23,922 nt of DNA from Azoarcus sp. (GTDB lineage Bacteria; Pseudomonadota; Gammaproteobacteria; Burkholderiales; Rhodocyclaceae), in NCBI GenBank assembly GCA_031259795.1, contig JAIRLA010000086.1:1-23922 (forward strand), written 5' to 3'. A model generated the notes under the pieces. The model made no database searches, was not told the DNA's origin, and saw only the letters and a program-made list of their open reading frames with translations. The position numbers and the translations under genes are program-made. Position 1 is the first letter of the stretch. Each line of letters starts with the position of its first letter. Shown here in pieces: positions 8,553 to 19,187 of the stretch.

Positions 8553-9107
8553 ATGAAACTGAAACCCTTGTCTTTGCTGGCGGCCACGTTGTGCGCCGCC
8601 CTGCTGGCGAGCGCCGCGCCGCGCGCCTTGGCCGACGACGGCCACGGCCACGACGAAGCGCCGTCTTCCGCCGAAGCCTCGACGCTGCCGCGCTTCGATG
8701 CCGTCTCCGAAAAGTTCGAACTCGTCGGCATCCTCGACGGCGCATCGCTCACGCTTTACCTCGATCACTATGCCGACAACCGCCCGGTACAGGACGCCCG
8801 GATCACATTGCTGGCCGGCGATGCCGCCGTGTCCGCCGAAGCGCATGGCGAGGGCGAATTCCACGCCGAACTGCCCATGATTCCCCTCCGCGGCGTGCTG
8901 CCGATCGTCGCCACGGTGACGGTCGGCGAAGAGACGGATTTGCTTGCCGCCGATCTCGACATCCACGCGGAAGATGAGGAAGACGAAACGCGGGCCGCCT
9001 CCCCGGCGCGCGCGCGGGCGTTCCCCATCGCGCTGGCGGGCATCGCCGTCGTCGCGCTGGGCTTTGCCGGGTGGAGATTTTCGACCCGCGAGAGGAGCGC
9101 GCGATGA
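8553..9107 (+). CDS. Membrane-anchored periplasmic accessory protein of the efflux operon
   Basis: The 184-residue protein has a signal peptide (MKLKPLSLLAATLCAALLASAAPRALA), a His/Asp motif DDGHGHDE (residues 28-35), a beta-rich middle domain (FELVGILDGASLTLYLDHYADNRPVQDARITLL, about 55-87, onward to 135), an acidic run HAEDEEDE (138-145) and a single C-terminal membrane helix (about 157-175). I recall a similar beta domain fused to the N-terminus of some CzcB-type adaptors, so it may be a detached adaptor domain that delivers or senses metal; this is inference. ATG 8553 gives a clean signal peptide; ATG 8526, overlapping the czcC stop, is the alternative. Its own stop overlaps the czcB start (ATGA). 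Confidence 0.75.
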   Translation: MKLKPLSLLAATLCAALLASAAPRALADDGHGHDEAPSSAEASTLPRFDAVSEKFELVGILDGASLTLYLDHYADNRPVQDARITLLAGDAAVSAEAHGEGEFHAELPMIPLRGVLPIVATVTVGEETDLLAADLDIHAEDEEDETRAASPARARAFPIALAGIAVVALGFAGWRFSTRERSAR

Positions 9108-10231
9108 GGAACAGAACCAGTATGAAAGCACACACGAAGATCCTGCTGGCCGCCGCCAGCCTCGCGGCGCTCGCGGCATCGTGGAACGCCGCCGCCGACG
9201 CCGGCCATGACGACGCCCCCACGGCGGCGAGCGGCAACGGGCCGCAGCGCCTGCCGGACGGCAGCGTCTTCCTGCCCAAACCGGCGCAGCGCCAGATCGG
9301 CGTGCGCACCCTCGTCGCCGAGGCCGGGGCGCTGCCGCGCAGCCATGCGCTCAGCGGCAAAGTGACGCTGGACCCCAACGCGGGCGGCAAGGTGCAGGCG
9401 CTCGTCGCCGGGCGCATCGCGGCGGGGCCGCAAGGTCTGCCCGAGGTCGGGCAGGCGGTGAAAAAAGGGCAGGTGCTTGCCTGGGTCGCGCCCGCCCTCG
9501 CCCCCATCGAGCATGCCAACCAGCAGGCGCAACTGGCGGAACTGACGGCGGCGCACGCCCTCGCCGTCAAGCGCCTGGCGCGCTTGCAGGCCCTGCGCGA
9601 CACCGTGCCGCGCAAGGAGATCGAGACGGCGGAGAGCGAACTGGCCAGTCTCGAAGCGCGCGTGCGGGCGGTGGGCGGCGGCCTGGCGCGCCGCGATGCG
9701 CTCACCGCCCCGGTGACGGGCGTGATCGCGTCGAGCAATGCGGTGGCGGGGCAAGTGGTCGATGCGCGCGAATTGGTGTTCGAGATCGTCGATCCCGAGC
9801 GCCTGCGCATCGAGGCGCTGGCCTACGATGCCGGGATTGCCGCCGATGTCGCGGGCGCCAGCCTCGCCGTCGGCCAGACGCGCGTACCGCTCGATTTCAT
9901 CGGCGCGGCGCGCAGTCTGCGCGAGCAGGCCCTGCCGATGGCCTTCGCCGCGCGCGGCGACGCACTGGCGCGCCTGGCGGTCGGGCAGCCGGTAGAAGTT
10001 TTCGTGCACACGCGCAGCGCCGTGCAAGGCGTGCGCGTCCCGGCGGCTTCGGTGCTGAAGAATCCGGCCAACCAGACCATCGTCTGGGTCAAGACCGCGC
10101 CCGAGCGCTTCGCGCCGCGGCTGGTCACCGTCGAGCCGCTCGACGGCGCCAGCGTGGCGGTGACCGCCGGTCTCGCCGCCGGTGAGCGCGTGGTGACGCA
10201 GGCCGCCACGCTCGTCAACCAGATTCGCTGA
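9104..10231 (+). CDS. czcB: CzcB-like periplasmic adaptor (membrane fusion protein)
   Basis: The adaptor joins the RND pump to the outer membrane factor. The 375-residue protein has an N-terminal hydrophobic signal or anchor (KILLAAASLAALAAS), a short His/Asp segment (AGHDDA), a lipoyl-like half (GKVQALVAGRIAAGPQGLPEVGQAV, then GQVLAWVAP), a helical hairpin (about 135-205), the second lipoyl half (LTAPVTGVIASSNAVAGQVV) and beta-barrel and membrane-proximal domains ending AAGERVVTQAATLVNQIR. ATG 9104 overlaps the previous stop and has AGGAG 7 bases upstream; ATG 9122 is possible. The pump gene starts 14 bases downstream. Confidence 0.9.
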   Translation: MRNRTSMKAHTKILLAAASLAALAASWNAAADAGHDDAPTAASGNGPQRLPDGSVFLPKPAQRQIGVRTLVAEAGALPRSHALSGKVTLDPNAGGKVQALVAGRIAAGPQGLPEVGQAVKKGQVLAWVAPALAPIEHANQQAQLAELTAAHALAVKRLARLQALRDTVPRKEIETAESELASLEARVRAVGGGLARRDALTAPVTGVIASSNAVAGQVVDARELVFEIVDPERLRIEALAYDAGIAADVAGASLAVGQTRVPLDFIGAARSLREQALPMAFAARGDALARLAVGQPVEVFVHTRSAVQGVRVPAASVLKNPANQTIVWVKTAPERFAPRLVTVEPLDGASVAVTAGLAAGERVVTQAATLVNQIR

Positions 10232-10245
10232 AAAGGAGCACACCG

Positions 10246-13380
<3,135 letters not shown>

Positions 13381-13435
13381 GGCCCCGGCGGCGAGAGGCG
13401 CGGCGCGGCGCGCCCGCCCCTTTCGTCATCGCCCC

Positions 13436-13503
13436 CCCTTCCCCTCCGCAAGCGAGGCGAGGAGGCCGAAGCCATCAAGAAGGAAGCCGGGTCAAGGCCC
13501 GGC
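13436..13503. repeat. Hairpin-rich intergenic DNA after the efflux operon
   Basis: The 254 bases between czcA and the hemerythrin gene contain no gene that I can support. CCTCCGCAAGCGAGG resembles a degenerate copy of the palindrome seen at 22994-23017. GCCGGG-TCAAGG-CCCGGC (13486-13503) is a second hairpin, similar to CCCGGGTCAAGCCCGGG-type intergenic repeats recalled from proteobacteria. Neither is followed by a U-tract. Confidence 0.35.
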
Positions 13504-13634
13504 GCCGGGTGGTCGAACGCACGCATGGCCGGATGAATCTCGCCGGATACTCGTTTGTTGGGAGCAGCTTTCCGGGACGTTCATGGCGACGTCGAATTTT
13601 GCTTGTGGCATTATTGCCCGGGCGGGCGATGGGC

Positions 13635-14123
13635 CTATTGGAACAGTTTTTTTGTGTCCGCGCCCGGCGCGTGTGCGCTGCAACCGCATCCTTGCGCGCT
13701 CCGGGCGTGGGCGGCGGATTGGTTTGCGGGGAGCGCGCCCGATTCGGTGTCGAAGCTGATTTCCTTGAGGTAAAAGGCCAGCGCCGCGTCCATGGTGTCG
13801 ACGTGGTTGTCGAACCATGGCGGCAGTTCTTCGAGCAGGCGGCGGCCAAGGAAAAGATCGTTTTTCTCGACCCGCTGGCGGATTTCGCGCATGACTTCCA
13901 AGACCCGGTCATGTTCGGCGCGATGGCAGGCGGGAAAGTCGACTGCTTCCATCCAGCGATTTTCCTGGTCGAAATGCGCGGCGGTGTGCGCGATGAAGGC
14001 ATCGAGGCAGGCGAGGAAGTTTTCCGGCGCGGCGGCGGTCAGCGCGTTGCAGTATTCAATGAACTCGCGGTGGGTTTCGTCCATGCGGGCAATGCCCAGT
14101 TCGTAGCGTTCTCCCCATTGCAT
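13635..14123 (-). CDS. Bacteriohemerythrin
   Basis: This is a 162-residue four-helix di-iron O2-binding protein. All seven expected iron ligands are present: H18, H50 and E54 (HFDQE), H67 and H71 (HRAEH), H107 and D112 (HVDTMD). Single-domain bacteriohemerythrins bind O2 reversibly and are proposed to store, deliver or sense oxygen; the exact role here is unknown. After the domain, about residues 128-162 form an unusual low-complexity tail containing GCGCSAH and ending DTKKLFQ. AAGGAGAA lies about 8 bases before the ATG. It follows sspB in the same direction after a 72-base gap with two GC hairpins, so it may be transcribed separately. Confidence 0.93.
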   Translation of the reverse strand: MQWGERYELGIARMDETHREFIEYCNALTAAAPENFLACLDAFIAHTAAHFDQENRWMEAVDFPACHRAEHDRVLEVMREIRQRVEKNDLFLGRRLLEELPPWFDNHVDTMDAALAFYLKEISFDTESGALPANQSAAHARSAQGCGCSAHAPGADTKKLFQ

Positions 14124-14195
14124 CGCTGCGTTCTCCTTTTTCCGTTCGGGAATGCCGTGACCGGCACGGGAGAACGCCCGTGCGCCGCACGGACT

Positions 14196-14618
14196 TCATT
14201 TGATGACTTTCAGGTGCGAGCCGCGCGGCGGCGGCGGAGGCGGGGTGTCGTCCGGCGGCGTGTCCGCCGCGCCCGTCTTGCCCACGGCGGCGGGCGCGCC
14301 CGCCGCCGGTACATGCTGAAGCTCGAAAGCCATGCCCTGGCCGTTTTCGCGGGCGTAGATCGCGGCGACGCTGTCGACCGGCACCGCGATTTGGTGCGCC
14401 ACGCCGTTGAAGCGCGCCTGGAAAGACACTTGCTCGTTGTCCATCACCAGTTGGTGGGTCGCATCGGGGCCGATGTTGAGCACGATCTGGCCGTCGCGCA
14501 CGTAGGCGGACGGCACGCGCGCGCGCTCGTCGACCTGCACGGCGAGGTAAGGGGTAAATCCCTGGTCGACGCACCATTCGTAGATGGCGCGGATCAGGTA
14601 AGGCTTGGTGGAAACCAT
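14196..14618 (-). CDS. sspB: ClpXP specificity-enhancing factor SspB
   Basis: SspB is the adaptor that tethers ssrA-tagged and other substrates to the ClpXP protease. The 140-residue protein has the conserved N-terminal domain (STKPYLIRAIYEWCVDQGFTPYL, NIGPDATHQLVMDNEQVSFQARFNG). A flexible Pro/Ala-rich linker (TPPDDTPPPPPP) follows, and the short tail RGSHLKVIK fits the ClpX-binding XB peptide. It lies 30 bases downstream of sspA and is probably co-transcribed. A 6-bp hairpin (CCGTGC-GGC-GCACGG, 14178-14192) follows the stop with only a weak U-tract. Confidence 0.95.
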   Translation of the reverse strand: MVSTKPYLIRAIYEWCVDQGFTPYLAVQVDERARVPSAYVRDGQIVLNIGPDATHQLVMDNEQVSFQARFNGVAHQIAVPVDSVAAIYARENGQGMAFELQHVPAAGAPAAVGKTGAADTPPDDTPPPPPPRGSHLKVIK

Positions 14619-14648
14619 GTCGCATCCCCTGTCTGGGTCCAGCCGTTT

Positions 14649-15245
14649 TCAGCGCCGCATGACCTTTTCGGAGGGGGTCAGGGCGTCGATGAAACCCTGG
14701 CGGCTGAAAATGCGTTCGGCGTATTTCATCAACGGCGCGGCGGTCTTGGGCAGTTCGATGCCGTAGTGTTCGAGCCGCCACAGCAATGGCGCGATCGCCA
14801 CGTCCAGCATGGAAAATTCGTCGCCAAGCATGAATTTCTGCTTGATGAAGATCGACGCGCGCTGGACGAGGATGTCGCGTACATGGGCGCGCGTCTTGTC
14901 GATGCCTTTCTGGTTGGCTTCGAGTTCCGGGATGTACGAAAACAATTCTTTCTCGAAGGTGTGCAGCAGTTGCCGGGCGCGGGCGCGCATGATCGGGTCG
15001 GGCGGCATCAGTTGCGGATGCGGGAAACGCTCGTCGATGTATTCGTTGATGATGTTCGACTCGTAGAGCACGAGGTCGCGGTCGACCATCACGGGCACTT
15101 GGTTATAGGGGTTGATGACAGCGATGTCCTCGGGCTTGTTGAAGAGATCGACGTCGATCACTTCAAAATCCATACCTTTCTCATAAAGCACGATCCGGCA
15201 ACGGTGGCTGAAAGGGTCAATTGTGCCGGAATATAAAATCATCAT
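14649..15245 (-). CDS. sspA: Stringent starvation protein A (GST-fold, RNA polymerase-associated)
   Basis: The 198-residue protein has a glutathione S-transferase fold: a thioredoxin-like N-terminal domain (MMILYSGTIDPFSHRCRIVLYEKGMDFEV, cis-Pro motif NQVPVMV, then LYESNIINEYIDE) and a helical C-terminal domain (LDVAIAPLLWRLEHYGIELP). SspA proteins bind RNA polymerase and alter transcription in stationary phase and acid stress; they are not active GSTs. ATG 15245 is preceded by GGAG; ATG 15242 is equally possible. The gene begins only about 25 bases after the pet operon terminator, so it is fed by readthrough or by a promoter overlapping that hairpin. Confidence 0.95.
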   Translation of the reverse strand: MMILYSGTIDPFSHRCRIVLYEKGMDFEVIDVDLFNKPEDIAVINPYNQVPVMVDRDLVLYESNIINEYIDERFPHPQLMPPDPIMRARARQLLHTFEKELFSYIPELEANQKGIDKTRAHVRDILVQRASIFIKQKFMLGDEFSMLDVAIAPLLWRLEHYGIELPKTAAPLMKYAERIFSRQGFIDALTPSEKVMRR

Positions 15246-15270
15246 GGTCTGGCGGCTCCGGGGGTTGCGG

Positions 15271-15309
15271 AAAAACGAAAGCGCACCGCGCAGTCATTCG
15301 CGCGGTGCG
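15271..15309 (-). terminator. Strong intrinsic terminator after petC
   Basis: On the minus strand CGCACCGCGC (15300-15309) and GCGCGGTGCG (15282-15291) form a perfect 10-bp stem with an 8-base loop, followed by CTTTCGTTTTT. It ends the petABC transcript about 50 bases after the petC stop and lies immediately before sspA. Confidence 0.85.
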
Positions 15310-15360
15310 TGAAGGGGCGAAAGGATCAGGCCATCGGGAAATGGCCGTGGACAATATCGT

Positions 15361-16113
15361 TCAGTGGATGTCTTTCCAGTAGTTCTTGCCCAGCGCGTGG
15401 GTGAGTACATAGAAACCGGCGAGGAAGACGAGGACGAATATACCGATCGTCTTGCGGCTCCCCGCGTCCGGTTCGCCCATCCACACCAGGAAGGAAACGA
15501 GGTCGGCCACGGCCTGGTCGTATTCTCCCTGCGACATGCTGCCGGGCTTGGTCAGGGCGAGTTCATGCGCGGTGTGGCCGTCCGCGCCGCTCGTTTCCTT
15601 CAGGGTTTGTTCGCCCTGCAAATCCCAGAGTACGTGCGGCATGCCGACATTGGCGAAGACCGTGTTGTTCCAGCCAGTCGGGCGGGTCGGATCGCGGTAG
15701 AAACTGCGCAGGTAGGTGTAGAGGTAATCGGCGCCGCTGCCGGAGGCGGATGCCTTGGCGCGCGCGATCAGCGACAGGTCGGGCGGCGCGGTGCCGAACC
15801 AGGCTTCGGCGTCCTCGCGCGTCATGGCGATCGTCATCATGTCGCCGATCTTTTCGCCGGTGAAGAGCAGGTTGTCGGTGATCGTCTTTTCGTCGAGGCC
15901 GATTTTCTGCAATTGGTTGTAGCGCACCGCCGAGGCGCCATGACAGTTCAAACAGTAATTGACGAACAGCCGGGCGCCCCGCTGGAGGCTTGCATGGTCG
16001 GTGCTGACCGGCGCCTCGTCCAGATGCGCGCCCGAGGCGGCAAACGCCATGGCCGGCGCGAACAGGGCAACGGTGGCAAGACGCTTGAAGAGCTTGATTA
16101 CGCGCGTTTTCAT
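15361..16113 (-). CDS. petC: Cytochrome c1 of the bc1 complex
   Basis: The 250-residue c-type cytochrome passes electrons from the Rieske protein to soluble cytochrome c. It has a signal peptide (RLATVALFAPAMAFAA), the haem-binding motif C54-L-N-C57-H58, and M158 in NVGMPHVLW as the likely sixth ligand. The cytochrome c1 motif PPDLSLIARAKA is present, and a C-terminal membrane anchor (about 222-240) is followed by GKNYWKDIH. The start ATG overlaps the petB stop by four bases (ATGA), indicating translational coupling. Confidence 0.96.
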   Translation of the reverse strand: MKTRVIKLFKRLATVALFAPAMAFAASGAHLDEAPVSTDHASLQRGARLFVNYCLNCHGASAVRYNQLQKIGLDEKTITDNLLFTGEKIGDMMTIAMTREDAEAWFGTAPPDLSLIARAKASASGSGADYLYTYLRSFYRDPTRPTGWNNTVFANVGMPHVLWDLQGEQTLKETSGADGHTAHELALTKPGSMSQGEYDQAVADLVSFLVWMGEPDAGSRKTIGIFVLVFLAGFYVLTHALGKNYWKDIH

Positions 16114-17489
16114 TTGAACGTCACCCTTTCCGGAACCGGCTTGCATTTGTCGATCTTCGACCAGTACGGCATGGTCAGGAAGAAAAGGAAGTAATAAACG
16201 GTGAAGATCTGGGCGATGAGATCGCCGGAGAGCAGGTAGTTCAGCGGGCTGAAGGCGGTACTGCCATCCGGATTGGCCGCGGGCGCGTAGCCGAAGAAAT
16301 AATAGCCGGGCGCCTTGGTTCCCAGGAAGCCGAGAATCAGGAAGCCGACGATGAAAATGGCGAGCAGGGTCTTGAAGATCGGGCCGCGGTAGCGGATGGA
16401 CTTCGCCGGACTGCGGTCGAGCCAGGGCAGGAAGGCCAGGATCACCACGCCGCCGCCCATGGCGACCACGCCCCAGAACTTGGCTTCGAGCCAGAAGAAG
16501 TTCCACACCATCGCGCGCAGCATCGAGTAGAACGGCGTGAAGTACCACACCGGCGCGATGTGTTCCGGCGTCTTCATCGGGTCGGCGGGCAGGAAGTTGT
16601 TGTACTCCAGGAAGTAGCCGCCGCCCTCGGGCGCGAAGAAAACGACCGCGCAGAAGACGATCAGGAAGATGACCATGGCGGGCAGGTCGTGCGCGATGGT
16701 GTAGTAGGGATGGAAGGGAACGCTGTCGAGCGGGACGCCCTTGTCGTTCTTGAACTTCTTGATCTCGACGCCGTCGGGGTTGTTCGAGCCGACTTCGTGC
16801 AGCGCCAGGATGTGCGCGACCACCAGCCCGATCAGCACCAGCGGCACGGCGATGACGTGCAGCGCGAAGAAACGGTTCAGGGTCACGTCCGACACCACGT
16901 AGTCGCCCCGGATGAGCAGCGAGAGGTCGGGGCCGACGAGGGGAATGGCCGAGAACAGGTTGATGATGACCTGCGCGCCCCAGTAGGACATCTGCCCCCA
17001 CGGCAGCAGATAGCCCATGAACGCTTCCGCCATCAGGCACAGGAAGATCAGGACGCCGAAAATCCAGATCAGTTCGCGCGGCTTGCGGTACGAGCCGTAG
17101 AGCATCCCCCGGAACATGTGCAGGTAGACGACGATGAAGAACGCCGAAGCCCCGGTCGAGTGGAAATAGCGGATGAACCGGCCGCCGGCGACTTCGCGCA
17201 TGATGTACTCGACGCTGGCGAAGGCGCGCGGAATGCCGTCGGCGTTGAGCGTGCCGTCGGGCTTGTAGTTCATGGTCAGGAAGATCCCGGTCACGATCTG
17301 GATGACGAGCACCACGAGCGCGATCGAACCGAAGAAGTACCAGAAGTTGAAATTCTTCGGCGCGTGATATTCGGACAGGTGCGCCTTCCACATCGAGGTC
17401 GCCGGGAAGCGGGCATCGACCCACTCCAGCGCGTTGCCGAGGAGGGTGCCGTCCGATTGGTATTTTTCGTAATTGCTGTTCGCGGCCAT
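16110..17489 (-). CDS. petB: Cytochrome b of the bc1 complex
   Basis: The 459-residue integral membrane subunit carries both b haems and the quinol-oxidising site. Haem ligands fit H110 and H124 in helix B and H211 and H226 in helix D, the latter pair 15 residues apart. The Qo motif is PVWY (HIAPVWYFTPFYSM) rather than PEWY, a variant known from beta- and gammaproteobacteria. About eight to nine membrane helices are visible and the C-terminus is extended (WSKIDKCKPVPERVTFK). It starts three bases after the petA stop and overlaps petC. Confidence 0.97.
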   Translation of the reverse strand: MAANSNYEKYQSDGTLLGNALEWVDARFPATSMWKAHLSEYHAPKNFNFWYFFGSIALVVLVIQIVTGIFLTMNYKPDGTLNADGIPRAFASVEYIMREVAGGRFIRYFHSTGASAFFIVVYLHMFRGMLYGSYRKPRELIWIFGVLIFLCLMAEAFMGYLLPWGQMSYWGAQVIINLFSAIPLVGPDLSLLIRGDYVVSDVTLNRFFALHVIAVPLVLIGLVVAHILALHEVGSNNPDGVEIKKFKNDKGVPLDSVPFHPYYTIAHDLPAMVIFLIVFCAVVFFAPEGGGYFLEYNNFLPADPMKTPEHIAPVWYFTPFYSMLRAMVWNFFWLEAKFWGVVAMGGGVVILAFLPWLDRSPAKSIRYRGPIFKTLLAIFIVGFLILGFLGTKAPGYYFFGYAPAANPDGSTAFSPLNYLLSGDLIAQIFTVYYFLFFLTMPYWSKIDKCKPVPERVTFK

Positions 17490-17492
17490 GTC

Positions 17493-18086
17493 TTATGCCT
17501 CCTTGGAATCTTCGCCAATGAGGATGGACGTATCCGACAGATACGTGTACGGGGGAATTTCGAGGTTGGTCGGCGCCGGCATGGACTTGAACACCCGTCC
17601 GGCCAGGTCGAACTGCGACCCGTGGCAGGGGCAGAAAAAGCCGCCCTGCCAGTCGGCGGACATGCCTTCTTCCGCGCCGGGCTTGATCTTGTCGGACGGA
17701 GAACAGCCAAGATGGGTACAGATGCCGACGACGACGAGGTATTCGTCCTTGATCGCGCGCGCGGTGTTCCTGGCGTATTCGGGTTGCTCGGATTTTTCCG
17801 AGGCGGGATCGCTGATTTTTTCGGCGACCTTTTCGAGCGAGGCGAGCATCTCGGGGGTGCGGCGCAGAATCCACACCGGCTTGCCGCGCCATTTCACCAC
17901 CATCTTCTCGCCGGGCGCGAGTTTGCCGATGTCCGCCACCACCGGCGCGCCCGCGGCCTTGGCGCGTTCCGACGGGGCCAGGCTGGCGACGAACGGCACC
18001 GCCGTCGCCGCCATGGCCACGCCCCCGGCGGCGGAGGTCGCCAGTATGAGATTACGGCGCTCGTTATTTATCTTCTGGTCACTCAT
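17493..18086 (-). CDS. petA: Rieske iron-sulfur subunit of the bc1 complex
   Basis: The 197-residue protein carries the [2Fe-2S] cluster that takes electrons from quinol at the Qo site. Cluster ligands are in C123-T-H125-L-G-C128 and C152-P-C154-H155-G-S, and C128 and C154 can form the structural disulfide. The N-terminus has a twin-arginine motif (NERRNLILATS) and a hydrophobic helix (16-34), fitting Tat-dependent insertion and a retained membrane anchor. ATG 18086 is preceded by GGGAAGGA; the frame extends further upstream through the promoter. It is the first gene of petABC. Confidence 0.97.
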   Translation of the reverse strand: MSDQKINNERRNLILATSAAGGVAMAATAVPFVASLAPSERAKAAGAPVVADIGKLAPGEKMVVKWRGKPVWILRRTPEMLASLEKVAEKISDPASEKSEQPEYARNTARAIKDEYLVVVGICTHLGCSPSDKIKPGAEEGMSADWQGGFFCPCHGSQFDLAGRVFKSMPAPTNLEIPPYTYLSDTSILIGEDSKEA

Positions 18087-18135
18087 GATCCTTCCCTTTG
18101 CCCCGTTCAGGACGAAAACCCGAAAAAACCGACGA

Positions 18136-18164
18136 ATTATAGCTAAACCGCCCGCGCGGGAGAA
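18136..18164 (-). promoter_or_regulatory. Promoter of the petABC operon
   Basis: A perfect TATAAT (18136-18141) lies about 50 bases before the petA ATG. At 17 bases further upstream the hexamer is TTCTCC, a poor -35, so the promoter may depend on an activator. The leader between it and petA is about 43 bases. Confidence 0.55.
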
Positions 18165-18195
18165 GCCGGGCGCGCGCCAATTCGCGTAGGCGGAC

Positions 18196-18792
18196 TCACA
18201 GCGCCCGCCGTTCGGCCAGCGCCTGTGCAATGGTGCCCATGTCGGTGTGCTCCAGCTCCCCGCCCACCGGCACGCCCCGCGAAAGCCTGCTGACCGTCAG
18301 TCCGCGCGCGCCGAGCAAGGCGGCGATGGTGTGCGCGGTCGCCTCGCCCTCGTTGGTGAAATTGGTGGCGAGGATGACTTCCCGCACCGCGCCGTCGCAG
18401 GCCCGGGCGATCAGGCGATCGAGCTCCAGTTCGCGCGGGCCGATGCCATCGAGCGGCGACAACCGCCCCATCAGCACGTAATAAAGGCCATCGTAGGACT
18501 GCGTTTGCTCGATCATCGCCAGATCGGCGGGCGTCTCGACCACGCACAGACGGCCCGGATCGCGGCGCGGATTGGCGCAGCGCGCGCACACATCCTCTTC
18601 GGAAAAAGCATTGCAGCGCCCGCAATGGCGCAATACCGCCAGCGAACGCTCCAGCGCTCCCGCCAGGCGCGCCGCGCCCTTGCGATCGTGCTGCAACAGG
18701 TGGTAGGCCATGCGCTGCGCCGAGCGCGGCCCGACCCCGGGCAGGCAGCGCAAGGCGGCGATCAGCTCGTCCAGGCTCGATGGCGCGCTCAT
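18196..18792 (-). CDS. recR: Recombination mediator RecR
   Basis: RecR works with RecO (and RecF) to load RecA on SSB-coated single-stranded DNA. The 198-residue protein has the usual length. An N-terminal HhH region ([20 protein letters not shown]) is followed by a zinc finger with C57, C60, C69 and C72, then a Toprim domain ([45 protein letters not shown]), and it ends [21 protein letters not shown]. The start overlaps the ybaB stop by one base (TGATG). Confidence 0.97.
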   Translation of the reverse strand: MSAPSSLDELIAALRCLPGVGPRSAQRMAYHLLQHDRKGAARLAGALERSLAVLRHCGRCNAFSEEDVCARCANPRRDPGRLCVVETPADLAMIEQTQSYDGLYYVLMGRLSPLDGIGPRELELDRLIARACDGAVREVILATNFTNEGEATAHTIAALLGARGLTVSRLSRGVPVGGELEHTDMGTIAQALAERRAL

Positions 18793-19115
18793 CAAAATGG
18801 CAGATTGAGTCCCGGCGGCAGATTGAGTCCGGCGGTAAAGCCGGACATCTTCTCCTGCGTGGTGGCCTCGATCTTGTGCACCGCGCTGTTGACCGCCGCC
18901 GCCACCAGGTCTTCGAGCATTTCGCGGTCGTCCATCACCGAGGCGTCGATGCTCACCCGCCGCACCTCGTATCTGCCGGTCATCACCACCCTGACCATGC
19001 CGGCGCCGGACTCGCCCTCGATTTCGAGCGCCGCGATCTGCTCCTGCATTTTTTTCATGTTTTCCTGCATCTGCTGGGCCTGCTTCATCAGACCGGAAAT
19101 TCCGCCTTTCATCAT
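18792..19115 (-). CDS. ybaB: YbaB/EbfC family nucleoid-associated protein
   Basis: This is a 107-residue DNA-binding protein of the dnaX-ybaB-recR operon. The N-terminal helix is Met/Gln-rich ([23 protein letters not shown]) and the core [21 protein letters not shown]...[17 protein letters not shown] is the family signature. The C-terminus is [12 protein letters not shown], where the family normally has a single GLPPGMKLPF-like end; the doubled tail comes from an 18-base tandem repeat in the DNA. The 69 bases between it and dnaX contain 9-base tandem repeats. Confidence 0.95.
   Translation of the reverse strand: MMKGGISGLMKQAQQMQENMKKMQEQIAALEIEGESGAGMVRVVMTGRYEVRRVSIDASVMDDREMLEDLVAAAVNSAVHKIEATTQEKMSGFTAGLNLPPGLNLPF
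18799..18834 (-). repeat. 18-base tandem duplication in the ybaB 3' end
   Basis: Plus-strand units GGCAGATTGAGTCCCGGC (18799-18816) and GGCAGATTGAGTCCGGCG (18817-18834) share their first 14 bases. They encode the doubled GLNLPP / GLNLPF tail of YbaB. Confidence 0.8.
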
Positions 19116-19151
19116 CCGACACTCCGTAGGGAAAATAAAAAAAGTGAAAAC

Positions 19152-19187
19152 GCCGCAATACCGCCAATACCGCCAATACCACCGCTA
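19152..19187 (-). repeat. 9-base tandem repeat between dnaX and ybaB
   Basis: Two perfect units of CCGCCAATA (19161-19178) are flanked by one degenerate unit on each side (GCCGCAATA and CCACCGCTA). The dnaX stop codon lies in the last degenerate unit. No function is apparent. Confidence 0.75.

Noticed and set aside
13381..13634. Short plus-strand frames after the pump gene
   Set aside because: They lack ribosome-binding sites and homology and run into the antisense of the hemerythrin gene.
15361..17892. A single 843-residue minus-strand protein ending in cytochrome c1
   Set aside because: Only the last 250 residues are real (petC). The rest is petB and petA read in the wrong frame, not a fusion protein.
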